From an uncultured Fretibacterium sp. (GTDB taxonomy: Bacteria; Synergistota; Synergistia; Synergistales; Aminobacteriaceae): a stretch of DNA of 11,154 nucleotides. Below the pieces are notes generated by a model. That model did not search any database. It was not told the DNA's origin and worked only from the letters and a program-made list of their open reading frames with translations. Made by a program: the position numbers and the translations under genes. The stretch lies in the NCBI RefSeq assembly GCF_963548695.1, contig NZ_CAUUWA010000072.1:1-11154 (forward strand), read 5' to 3'. Position 1 is the first letter of the stretch. Every line of letters starts with the position of its first letter. This document shows positions 4,891-11,154 of this stretch, in pieces.

Positions 4891-6880
4891 GCTCAAGAAA
4901 GCGGAGCTTTACTATCACAAATCCGTTCGCGAGGAGATAGCCGCCGTCCTCCAGGACAGCGGCGTCTGCCAGGTCATCGGGGACCCCGAACGGGCGGCCC
5001 GCCCGGCGGAGATCGAGGCCCGGCTATCGGAGAGCGAGGAACGGCTCTCCGACGTCCGTTACCTGATGCGCACGCTGTCGGGACGCTACAGGGATCCGAT
5101 CCCCTCCATGGACCGCCTGCTGGGAGAGCGTCCGATCGTCTCCATGGCCAACCTGGACCAGCTTGCGCGCGAAACGGATCTGGCGGAGGCGGCTGCGGCC
5201 GTCCGCCGGAAGGAACACGAGATCAACGAGCTGAAGCTGGAGGCGACGCAGATCAACGCAAATCAGGCGTTGGTATCCTCCCTGAGCTTCTTTCCCCTTC
5301 CCCTCTCCGTCCTGACGGAGGGGACGCGAACCGTGCGCGGCGTCGCCGGCACGGTAAAGGCGGAACAATTCGGCGCCTTCAAGAGCGCCCTGGCGGAGTT
5401 CGCCAGGGATACGGAGGTCTTTCTCCCCGGGGGCGCAGCGGCCGCCAGGGAGGTCCAGGCCGTCGTGCTCTTCTCCCGCGACCTTGGGACAAAGGTCCTG
5501 GAGGCCTGCACCCGCAACGGGATGTCGCTCTTCGACATTCCCGCCTCCATCAAGGGCTCCGTGCAGGAGGAGACCGCGGCGCTCGCCGCGAAGCTCGCCG
5601 AGGTCGAGGGCCGGGAGGGCGGCATCTCGGACGAGCTGGATGCCCTGGCCGAGAAGTGGATGCCCGTGGTCCAGAAGCTCTCGGACTACTGGAACAGCCT
5701 CGCCGGGCGCTATCGTGCGCAGGGCGAGAGTGACGAGACCGACCGCACCCTGAGGACCCTTTTCTGGGTGCCGGCACGGGACGCCGCACAGGTTCAAAAG
5801 AGGCTCGAGGCCGTCAGCCCGAACGTCGCCCTCTTCCTGAGCGACCCGGGCGAGGGCGACGAGCCGCCCGCACTGCTGGAGAACGGCCGGTTCGTCCGCC
5901 CCTTCAACATCCTGACGACGCTCTACTCGCCTCCCCTCTACGGCGGCACGGACCCGACGCCCTGCCTGGCCCCATTCTTCTTCATCTTCTTCGGGATGTG
6001 CCTGGGGGACGCGGGGTACGCCCTGGTGATGCTGGGCGTCATCGGCTGGCTTTTCAAAAAATACCGGCGTATTCCCTCGTCGGTCAAGGACTTTGTCACC
6101 CTTTTCGCGTTCTGTGCCGTATCGACGTTTGTCTACGGGGTAATCAGCGGGAGCTTCTTCGGCAACTTCATCGACTCCTTCCTGCCATTCCTCGTCCCGC
6201 TCAAAAATTCCCTGATGCTGGTGGACCCCATGACCAACCCGATGCAGGTCCTGGGCATCTCCCTGCTGCTGGGCGTCGTGCACCTGATGTTCGGGCTCCT
6301 GATCGCCGCTTACGACAACGTCCGAGCCGGGCAGTACGTCGACGCGGCCGGGGACAACATCGCGTGGTTCCTCTTCATCACGGGGCTCTGCGTGTTCGGG
6401 ACGGCCGCGGGCGGCCTGCTTCCCGAATCCTTCGTCCTCCCCGGCAAGGCCATGGCGATTGTAGGGGCCGTCGTGATCTTCCTGTACGCCGGGCGCGGGA
6501 AGAAGGGCATCCTCTCCAGGGCGCTCTCCGGCTTCCTGGCGCTCTACGGTTCCACCTCCTACCTGGGGGACATCCTGAGCTACAGTCGGCTTCTAGCGCT
6601 GGGCTTCGGCTCGGCGGTCATCGGTATGATCATCAACCTCCTGGGAGGCATGTCGGCGGAGATCCCCTACGTGGGGTGGCTCGTCGCCATAGTGGTCATA
6701 GCGGGAGGACACGTCTTCAGCATCCTCATCAACATCCTTGGGGCGTTCGTCCATCCCCTGCGTCTGCAGTACGTCGAGTTTTTCGGAAAGTTCTACTCGG
6801 GCGGGGGGACCTCATACGAGCCCCTGACCCACTCTCAGGAGTACGTGGAGATAGACAACCGCTGCACGTCCGGGGCCTGA
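4877..6880 (+). CDS. ntpI: V-type ATPase subunit I (membrane stator, a-subunit homologue)
   Basis: At 667 residues this is normal length for bacterial NtpI/AtpI-V. The N-terminal half (to about residue 355) is soluble and helical, with coiled-coil stretches that contact the peripheral stalks. The C-terminal half has about seven or eight membrane segments forming the ion half-channels next to the K ring. Family landmarks are visible: MCLGDAGY at 374-381, YLGDILSYSRLLALG containing Arg571, the likely essential rotor-facing arginine, and a C-terminal HPLRLQYVEFFGKFYSGGG. The start ATG lies inside the end of the preceding gene (14-base overlap), with GAGGTGA a short distance upstream. A 181-base spacer follows before the K gene. 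Confidence 0.97.
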   Translation: MGVAKLKKAELYYHKSVREEIAAVLQDSGVCQVIGDPERAARPAEIEARLSESEERLSDVRYLMRTLSGRYRDPIPSMDRLLGERPIVSMANLDQLARETDLAEAAAAVRRKEHEINELKLEATQINANQALVSSLSFFPLPLSVLTEGTRTVRGVAGTVKAEQFGAFKSALAEFARDTEVFLPGGAAAAREVQAVVLFSRDLGTKVLEACTRNGMSLFDIPASIKGSVQEETAALAAKLAEVEGREGGISDELDALAEKWMPVVQKLSDYWNSLAGRYRAQGESDETDRTLRTLFWVPARDAAQVQKRLEAVSPNVALFLSDPGEGDEPPALLENGRFVRPFNILTTLYSPPLYGGTDPTPCLAPFFFIFFGMCLGDAGYALVMLGVIGWLFKKYRRIPSSVKDFVTLFAFCAVSTFVYGVISGSFFGNFIDSFLPFLVPLKNSLMLVDPMTNPMQVLGISLLLGVVHLMFGLLIAAYDNVRAGQYVDAAGDNIAWFLFITGLCVFGTAAGGLLPESFVLPGKAMAIVGAVVIFLYAGRGKKGILSRALSGFLALYGSTSYLGDILSYSRLLALGFGSAVIGMIINLLGGMSAEIPYVGWLVAIVVIAGGHVFSILINILGAFVHPLRLQYVEFFGKFYSGGGTSYEPLTHSQEYVEIDNRCTSGA

Positions 6881-7061
6881 ATCGAAACGACCGGCCAACG
6901 TTCGAAGTTTCAAGCGCGAGGTTTCAAGCGGGATTTCATTCGAGATTTCATTTCAGAATTTCAAGCGGGATATCCGTCAATTTGAGCAATACACTTCTCG
7001 AGCAATACACTTCGGAGGGTCCTTCGGGCCTTTCAAAATTTTGAAGGGAGAGCTTGACACT
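6881..7061 (+). repeat. Repeat-built spacer between ntpI and ntpK
   Basis: This gap holds several short direct repeats: GTTTCAAGCG at 6907 and 6921; TTTCAAGCGGGAT at 6922-6934 and again at 6959-6971; GATTTCATT at 6932 and 6944; and two adjacent 16-base units TTGAGCAATACACTTC / TCGAGCAATACACTTC (6982-6997, 6998-7013; one difference). It ends in a 9-bp stem with G-U pairs (7014-7022 / 7026-7034, loop TTC) overlapping a perfect palindrome TTCAAAATTTTGAA (7032-7045). These two folds share bases and exclude each other. I see no coding sequence and no convincing promoter. Confidence 0.7.
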
Positions 7062-7541
7062 ATGGAATATCTTGGACTCACAATGGCTTTGTTCGGGGCA
7101 GCTCTGGCTGCGGCTCTGTCGGGGATTGGCTCGGCCATCGGCATCGGCATCGCCGGTGGAAGCGCCGCGGGCGTCATGACGGAGGACCCCAACAAGTTCG
7201 CCAGCTGCCTTATCCTGCAGGCCCTTCCCGGTACGCAGGGCATCTACGGCCTGCTGATTACCTTCTTCGTCCTCAACAAGCTGGGGCTCCTCGGCGGCGG
7301 CGCGGCCGTGGCCCTGAACTGGAACCAGGGGCTCCAGATCTTCGCCTCCTGCATGCCCATCGCCATCGTCGGCTGGATCTCCGCCATCTACCAGGGCAAG
7401 ACGTCGGCGGCCTCCATCCAGATGATCTCCAAGAAGCCCGAGGCCATGGGTAAGGCCATCATCCTTCCCGCCATGGTCGAGACCTATGCGGTTCTGGCCC
7501 TCCTGACGAGCATCCTGATGCTTATGGGAGTCCAGCTCTAG
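7062..7541 (+). CDS. ntpK: V-type ATPase subunit K (rotor ring c-subunit homologue), predicted Na+-binding
   Basis: This 159-residue membrane protein has four predicted helices in two hairpins, the duplicated form typical of V-type rings. Only the second hairpin has the ion-carrying Glu (Glu140 in MVETYA). Leu55, Thr58 and Gln59 (LPGTQG), Gln111 (YQGK) and Glu140 line up with the five residues that bind Na+ in Enterococcus hirae NtpK (L61, T64, Q65, Q110, E139), recalled from that family. This predicts Na+ rather than H+ transport. Start: ATG at 7062, giving MEYLGL, with AGGGAG about 11 bases upstream. A TTG at 7041 is in frame but would add a charged tail and lies in the spacer palindrome. 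Gap to the next gene is 14 bases. Confidence 0.95.
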   Translation: MEYLGLTMALFGAALAAALSGIGSAIGIGIAGGSAAGVMTEDPNKFASCLILQALPGTQGIYGLLITFFVLNKLGLLGGGAAVALNWNQGLQIFASCMPIAIVGWISAIYQGKTSAASIQMISKKPEAMGKAIILPAMVETYAVLALLTSILMLMGVQL

Positions 7542-7555
7542 GGCGGGTGGCTCGC

Positions 7556-8134
7556 ATGTCACTTGCCGACATCAAAGCGAGAATAAGCGCGGAAGCTCAG
7601 GATCAGGTGCGCGCGATCGAGGCGGAGAACAACGCCCTCGTCGCGGATATCGAGAGGAAGGCGGCCGGCGAGGCCAAGGCCATCCGGGACTCCTACGGCG
7701 AGCGGCTTGCCAGGGAGGAGCCCGAGGTCCTGAAGCGCCGGGAGATCGTCGCCGGGCTCGACGCGAAGAAGGTGGACCTGGGAGTTCGCCAGGACCTCGT
7801 GAACGAGTCCTTCGCGGCGTCCCTCCGCCAGATGTCCGAGATGCCGCGCGACAAGTACGTGGCGTTCGCGAACGCGCTGCTGAAGAAGGCCGTCCGCACC
7901 AAAAGCGAGGTCGTCCTCGTCGGAAAGGGCGAGAAATACCTCGACAAGGCTTGGCTTGACGGGTTCAACAGCGCCAACCAGGCATCGCTGACGCTCTCGT
8001 CCGAACGCCTGCCCATCGCCGGCGGCTTCGTGCTGAGGGACGACAGGGTCGACGTCAACTGCTCGTGGAACATGCTGCTGGAGGACATCCGTTCCGACAT
8101 CGAGTCCGAAGTCGTCAAGAAGCTGTTCCCCTAG
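7556..8134 (+). CDS. ntpE: V-type ATPase subunit E (peripheral stalk)
   Basis: This is a protein of 192 residues. The first ~90 residues form a charged, Ala/Glu-rich helix that would coil with the H/G subunit. The rest is a globular domain ending in GGFVLRDDRVDVN...LLEDIRSDIESEVVKKLF, the typical E-subunit C-terminus that binds the top of the catalytic head. Start chosen at ATG 7556, preceded by GGGTGG at about six bases; a GTG at 7547 is in frame but has no spacing for a ribosome binding site. It lies 14 bases after ntpK and 12 bases before the C gene. Confidence 0.93.
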   Translation: MSLADIKARISAEAQDQVRAIEAENNALVADIERKAAGEAKAIRDSYGERLAREEPEVLKRREIVAGLDAKKVDLGVRQDLVNESFAASLRQMSEMPRDKYVAFANALLKKAVRTKSEVVLVGKGEKYLDKAWLDGFNSANQASLTLSSERLPIAGGFVLRDDRVDVNCSWNMLLEDIRSDIESEVVKKLFP

Positions 8135-8146
8135 GGGGTGCCGGCC

Positions 8147-9151
8147 GTGAGTTACGTGTATGCCGTGGCCCGGCTGCGAGGTATGGAGAACCGCCTTCTG
8201 GACGCGTCCTTCCTCTCGAGGCTCATGGAGAGCCCGACGCTCGACGATGCGTTGAAAGCCCTGGCCGAGACCTCCTATGCCCAATGGTTCGGCAAGGTCG
8301 CCGAGACGGGGTTCGACAGGGCCATCGACGACGAGATGCTCGCCACCTGCAGGGAGCTGGGGCAGTTCGTCCCGGACACCGACTTGATAACCCTTTTTCG
8401 GATGCCCTACGACTACCACAACGTCAAGGTCATCCTCAAGAGCCTCTTCAAGGTTCGGGGCGGCGATCCGGAGGGCAGGCGCCACGAGCTTCTCTCGCCC
8501 CTGGGCTCCGTGGACCCCGAGGAGCTGACGGCGGCGCTCGAGGCCGAGGAGTACGCCCATCTGCCCTACGGTCTGGGGTATCTGATCCCCCAGTGCTGGC
8601 TTCATTGGGACCAGACGAAGGACGCGCAGGGGGTGGAGCTGCTTCTGGACCATCATCTGTTCGCCTCGATGCTCGCCCTCGCGGAGGGCCTGAGGCTGCC
8701 CGAGATCGCGGGGTGGGTCAGACATAAGATCGACGCGGAGAACCTCCGCAGCGCCGTGCGGCTTCAACGCATGGGCGTCGACGCGGCGGGAGGGCTCTCC
8801 TTCTTCCATCCGGGCGGGAACATCCGGCCCGAGGACGCCGCTCGACTGCTGGGGGAGCCCCCCGAGACCTGGGGTAAGCTCCTCTCCCACACCGATATCG
8901 GTGCGGCGCTGGACGTCCTCCAGGAGCGGACGGACCTCCGGGCCACGCTCTCGGATGTCTCCAGGGCCCTGGACGAGTACCTGGTCCGAGTCCTGGAAAA
9001 GGCGCGTTTTTCGATGGACGATCCGGCGAACGTCCTCCTCTACCTGCTGACCAAGGAGGCCGAGGCGCGAAATCTGCGCATCGTGCTGGTCTGCGTGGCG
9101 AGCGGGCTGGACCGTGAATTTGCAAGGAGGCTGTTGAGCCATGTCCGATAG
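8147..9151 (+). CDS. ntpC: V-type ATPase subunit C (rotor-ring adaptor, d-subunit homologue)
   Basis: This soluble protein of 334 residues links the central shaft to the K ring in V/A-type ATPases. It is all-helical in appearance and begins YVYAVARLRGMENRLLD, the usual NtpC/AtpC-V opening (a Y.....R.R element). The C-terminal KEAEARNLRIVL segment is also typical. Start chosen at GTG 8147, with AGGGGG eight bases upstream; another in-frame GTG at 8138 would sit inside that ribosome binding site. The end overlaps the F gene by 11 bases. Confidence 0.93.
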   Translation: MSYVYAVARLRGMENRLLDASFLSRLMESPTLDDALKALAETSYAQWFGKVAETGFDRAIDDEMLATCRELGQFVPDTDLITLFRMPYDYHNVKVILKSLFKVRGGDPEGRRHELLSPLGSVDPEELTAALEAEEYAHLPYGLGYLIPQCWLHWDQTKDAQGVELLLDHHLFASMLALAEGLRLPEIAGWVRHKIDAENLRSAVRLQRMGVDAAGGLSFFHPGGNIRPEDAARLLGEPPETWGKLLSHTDIGAALDVLQERTDLRATLSDVSRALDEYLVRVLEKARFSMDDPANVLLYLLTKEAEARNLRIVLVCVASGLDREFARRLLSHVR

Positions 9152-9479
9152 CCTTTCCCTGCCGATGGCGGCCATCGGCAGCTACGAGATGGTGCTCCCC
9201 TTCCAGGCCGTGGGCGTCAGGCCCTTCATCCTGGAGGCGGACAAGAGGGACACGTTCGAGCGGACCCTCGACAAGCTGGCCCGTGAGAACTATGCCGTGG
9301 TCTTCGTCCAGGAGGATCTCTTCGTGGACTTCATCCACAAGGTCCAGGAGATCAACGACGCCTACCCCACCAGCGTCCTGCCCCTGCCCGGGCTTTCCGG
9401 CAGCACCGGCGCGGGCCTGGCCTCCATCCGCAACAGCGTCGAGAAGGCCGTGGGCATGGACATCTTTGCGGACAGATAG
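9141..9479 (+). CDS. V-type ATPase subunit F (central shaft)
   Basis: This is a protein of 112 residues with a compact alpha/beta pattern: GVRPFILEADKRDTFERTLDKLARENYAVVFVQEDL, then a hydrophobic PTSVLPLPGL strand, matching the small F subunit (NtpG in Enterococcus naming). It binds subunit D in the rotating shaft. AAGGAGG lies ten bases before the ATG, within the end of the C gene (11-base overlap). A 117-base spacer follows before the A gene, and the repeat ACAGATAGG spans its stop codon. Confidence 0.92.
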   Translation: MSDSLSLPMAAIGSYEMVLPFQAVGVRPFILEADKRDTFERTLDKLARENYAVVFVQEDLFVDFIHKVQEINDAYPTSVLPLPGLSGSTGAGLASIRNSVEKAVGMDIFADR

Positions 9480-9596
9480 GGCGGTCAGAACAGATAGGAA
9501 ATAGATTAGGAAGGGGATCCTTCTTGACTTTGAATTCTTTTTCTTTGAGTTCTTTTTTGAGTTCCTCGAGGAAAACGCATAGCGGAGGCGATAATA
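9472..9596 (+). repeat. Repeat-built spacer between subunit F and subunit A genes
   Basis: ACAGATAGG occurs at 9472-9480 (across the F stop) and 9490-9498. TTTGARTTC occurs three times (9529, 9544, 9556) in a T-rich tract. A perfect hairpin GAAGG-GGAT-CCTTC (9510-9523) and a 12-base palindrome TTCCTCGAGGAA (9562-9573) flank that tract. GGAGG at 9584-9588 is the ribosome binding site of the A gene. No complete promoter is evident: TTGACT at 9524 has no -10 at proper spacing. Confidence 0.65.
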
Positions 9597-11154
9597 GTGC
9601 CCAACGAAGGATTGGTTAAAGGGACCATAGAACGGATCGCCGGCCCCCTGGTCATCGCCAAGGGAATGACGGGCGCCAGCATGTACGACGTGGTGCACAT
9701 CGGCGAGATCGGTCTGGTCGGAGAGATCGTGGAGCTGGAGGGGGACAATGCCTCCGTCCAGGTCTACGAGGAGACCTCGGGCCTCATGCCCGGGGAGCCC
9801 GTCGTCTGTCTCGGCGAGCCCCTGAGCGTCGAGCTGGGGCCCGGGATCATCGAGCAATTCTATGACGGCATCCAGCGCCCGCTCGAGCTGATCGAGCAGG
9901 CGGCGGAGAGCCATTTCATCTCGCGCGGGATCAACGTCCCCGCGATCGACCGCAAGAAGAAGTGGACGTTCGAGCCCCGCGTGAAGGCCGGCGATGTCGT
10001 CGAGCCCGGCGACATCCTGGGGACCGTGCAGGAGACGATCGTCGTGGAGCACCGCATCATGGTGCCGAACGGCATGAAGGGCAAGGTCAAGAGCATCCAG
10101 TCCGGGGACCATACGGTCGAGGACGTCATCGCCGTGCTGGACGACAACGGGACGCAGCACGAAATCCGGATGCTCCAGCGCTGGCCCGTGCGCCAGCCGC
10201 GCCCGGTCGCCAGGCGTCTGGCGCCCAACGTGCCAATGAGCACGGGGCAGCGCGTCGTCGACGCCTTTTTCCCCATCGCACTGGGTGGGACGGCCTGCGT
10301 GCCCGGGCCCTTCGGTTCGGGTAAGACGGTCATCCAGCACCAGTTCGCCAAGTGGGCCCAGGCCCAGATCGTCGTCTACGTCGGCTGCGGCGAGCGCGGC
10401 AACGAGATGACGGACGTGCTCCTGGAGTTCCCCGAACTGGAGGACCCGCAGTCCGGACACCCGCTGATGAAGCGGACCACGCTCATCGCCAACACCTCCA
10501 ACATGCCCGTCGCGGCGCGCGAGGCCTCCATCTACACGGCCATCACGCTGGCCGAGTACTACCGGGACATGGGCTACTCCGTCGCCCTGATGGCGGACTC
10601 CACGAGTCGCTGGGCCGAGGCCCTGCGCGAGATGTCCAGCCGCCTCGAGGAGATGCCCGGCGAGGAGGGCTACCCCGCCTACCTCGGGACGCGTCTGGCG
10701 TCCTTCTACGAGCGCGCCGGCCGCTGCATCGTCAAGGGAAAGGACGGACGCGAGGGCTCCATCAGCGTCATCGGGGCGGTCTCGCCTCCCGGCGGCGACC
10801 TCTCCGAGCCCGTCACGCAGAACACGCTGCGCGTCACCAAGGTGTTCTGGGGACTGGACGCGAACCTGGCCTATCAGCGCCACTTCCCGGCCATCAACTG
10901 GCTCTCCAGCTACTCGCTCTACACGGAGCGCCTGGACGCCTACTGGGACGAGAAGTTCGACGACGAGTGGAGCGGCCTCCGCGTCGAGGCGATGAGCCTG
11001 CTCGAGGAGGAGGACCAGCTGCGCGAGGTCGTGCGCCTGGTGGGCATCGACGCCCTCTCCAAGGAGGAGCGCATGGTTCTGGAGACGGCGAAGTCCCTGC
11101 GCGAGGACTTCCTGCACCAGAACGCCTTCCACGAGATCGACACCTACGCCTCGA
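9597..11154 (+). CDS. ntpA: V-type ATPase catalytic subunit A (partial, runs off right edge)
   Basis: The visible 519 codons cover most of the roughly 580-600 residues usual for this nucleotide-hydrolysing (or ATP-forming) subunit. In order: N-terminal beta barrel, the extra domain special to A subunits (about residues 115-190, with KWTFEPRVKAGDVVEPGDILG), Walker A GPFGSGKT at 237-244, GERGNEM at 265-271 with the catalytic Glu266, the Walker B region VALMADSTSRWAEALRE, and the SVSPPGGD-like AVSPPGGDLSEPV. Sequence is standard, with no sign of inactivation. Start is GTG at 9597, with GGAGG eight bases upstream. The expected downstream partners, B and D, are outside the window. Confidence 0.97.
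   Translation, partial: MPNEGLVKGTIERIAGPLVIAKGMTGASMYDVVHIGEIGLVGEIVELEGDNASVQVYEETSGLMPGEPVVCLGEPLSVELGPGIIEQFYDGIQRPLELIEQAAESHFISRGINVPAIDRKKKWTFEPRVKAGDVVEPGDILGTVQETIVVEHRIMVPNGMKGKVKSIQSGDHTVEDVIAVLDDNGTQHEIRMLQRWPVRQPRPVARRLAPNVPMSTGQRVVDAFFPIALGGTACVPGPFGSGKTVIQHQFAKWAQAQIVVYVGCGERGNEMTDVLLEFPELEDPQSGHPLMKRTTLIANTSNMPVAAREASIYTAITLAEYYRDMGYSVALMADSTSRWAEALREMSSRLEEMPGEEGYPAYLGTRLASFYERAGRCIVKGKDGREGSISVIGAVSPPGGDLSEPVTQNTLRVTKVFWGLDANLAYQRHFPAINWLSSYSLYTERLDAYWDEKFDDEWSGLRVEAMSLLEEEDQLREVVRLVGIDALSKEERMVLETAKSLREDFLHQNAFHEIDTYAS

Noticed and set aside
6907..7013. CRISPR-like array between ntpI and ntpK
   Set aside because: Repeat units are 9-16 bases with spacing from 0 to 27 bases and no regular spacers; no cas genes are near.
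7054..7059. TTGACA, a perfect -35 sequence just before ntpK
   Set aside because: No -10 hexamer lies 16-18 bases downstream, and the region there is already ntpK coding sequence.
7041..7061. TTG at 7041 as the start of subunit K
   Set aside because: It would add seven charged residues before the normal short N-terminus, lies in the spacer palindrome and has no ribosome binding site before it.
8718..11132. Long minus-strand open frame (804 codons) opposite subunits C, F and A
   Set aside because: It crosses three well-supported plus-strand genes and a non-coding spacer, with no recognisable domain; it is an antisense artefact of high GC.

Overview
The window is GC-rich bacterial chromosome (AT-richer only in spacers). 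It holds a minus-strand block on the left (a DinG/YoaA-type helicase followed by three type IV pilin-like genes) and a plus-strand block on the right (ribosomal protein S20, then most of a V/A-type ATPase operon). A bacterial V-type ATPase in the order H-I-K-E-C-F-A, with high GC and frequent GTG starts, would suit an anaerobe such as a member of the Synergistota. That placement is inference from gene content only; no marker here fixes the taxon.

Layout. 1-336 (-): partial small N-terminally anchored protein, PilX-like. 333-1304 (-): PilW-like prepilin with a TTG start. 1301-1639 (-): PilV-like prepilin. These three overlap end to start and read leftwards, apparently downstream of the helicase at 1701-3623 (-). 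The helicase's coding frame probably begins about 18 codons upstream of its first ATG, at an ATC behind a good Shine-Dalgarno. 3624-3883 is a divergent promoter region. 3884-4150 (+) is rpsT, closed by a hairpin and a rho-independent terminator. 4242-4560 is an AT-rich promoter region plus a structured leader of about 190 nt. From 4561 onward runs the ATPase operon: H/G-type stalk coiled coil, I (membrane stator), K (two-hairpin rotor ring subunit), E (peripheral stalk), C (ring-to-shaft adaptor), F (central shaft), A (catalytic, cut by the right edge). B and D are expected just beyond the window.

Working together. Subunit A (with B outside) forms the soluble catalytic head, C and F belong to the central rotor, E and H form the peripheral stalks, I and K form the ion channel and rotor ring. 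K keeps every residue position known to bind Na+ in the Enterococcus hirae NtpK ring, so a sodium-coupled enzyme is the best prediction. Most junctions in the operon are tight or overlapping. The two exceptions, before K and before A, are spacers built of short direct repeats and palindromes. They sit in front of the subunit needed in multiple copies per complex (K) and the catalytic subunit present three times per complex (A). A similar short-repeat spacer separates the helicase from the pilin genes, where the repeat unit itself supplies the ribosome binding site.

No CRISPR array, tRNA, rRNA, insertion sequence or defence system was found. The main unexplained signals are the non-standard helicase start, the ATPase leader able to hide its own ribosome binding site, and the repeat-built spacers.
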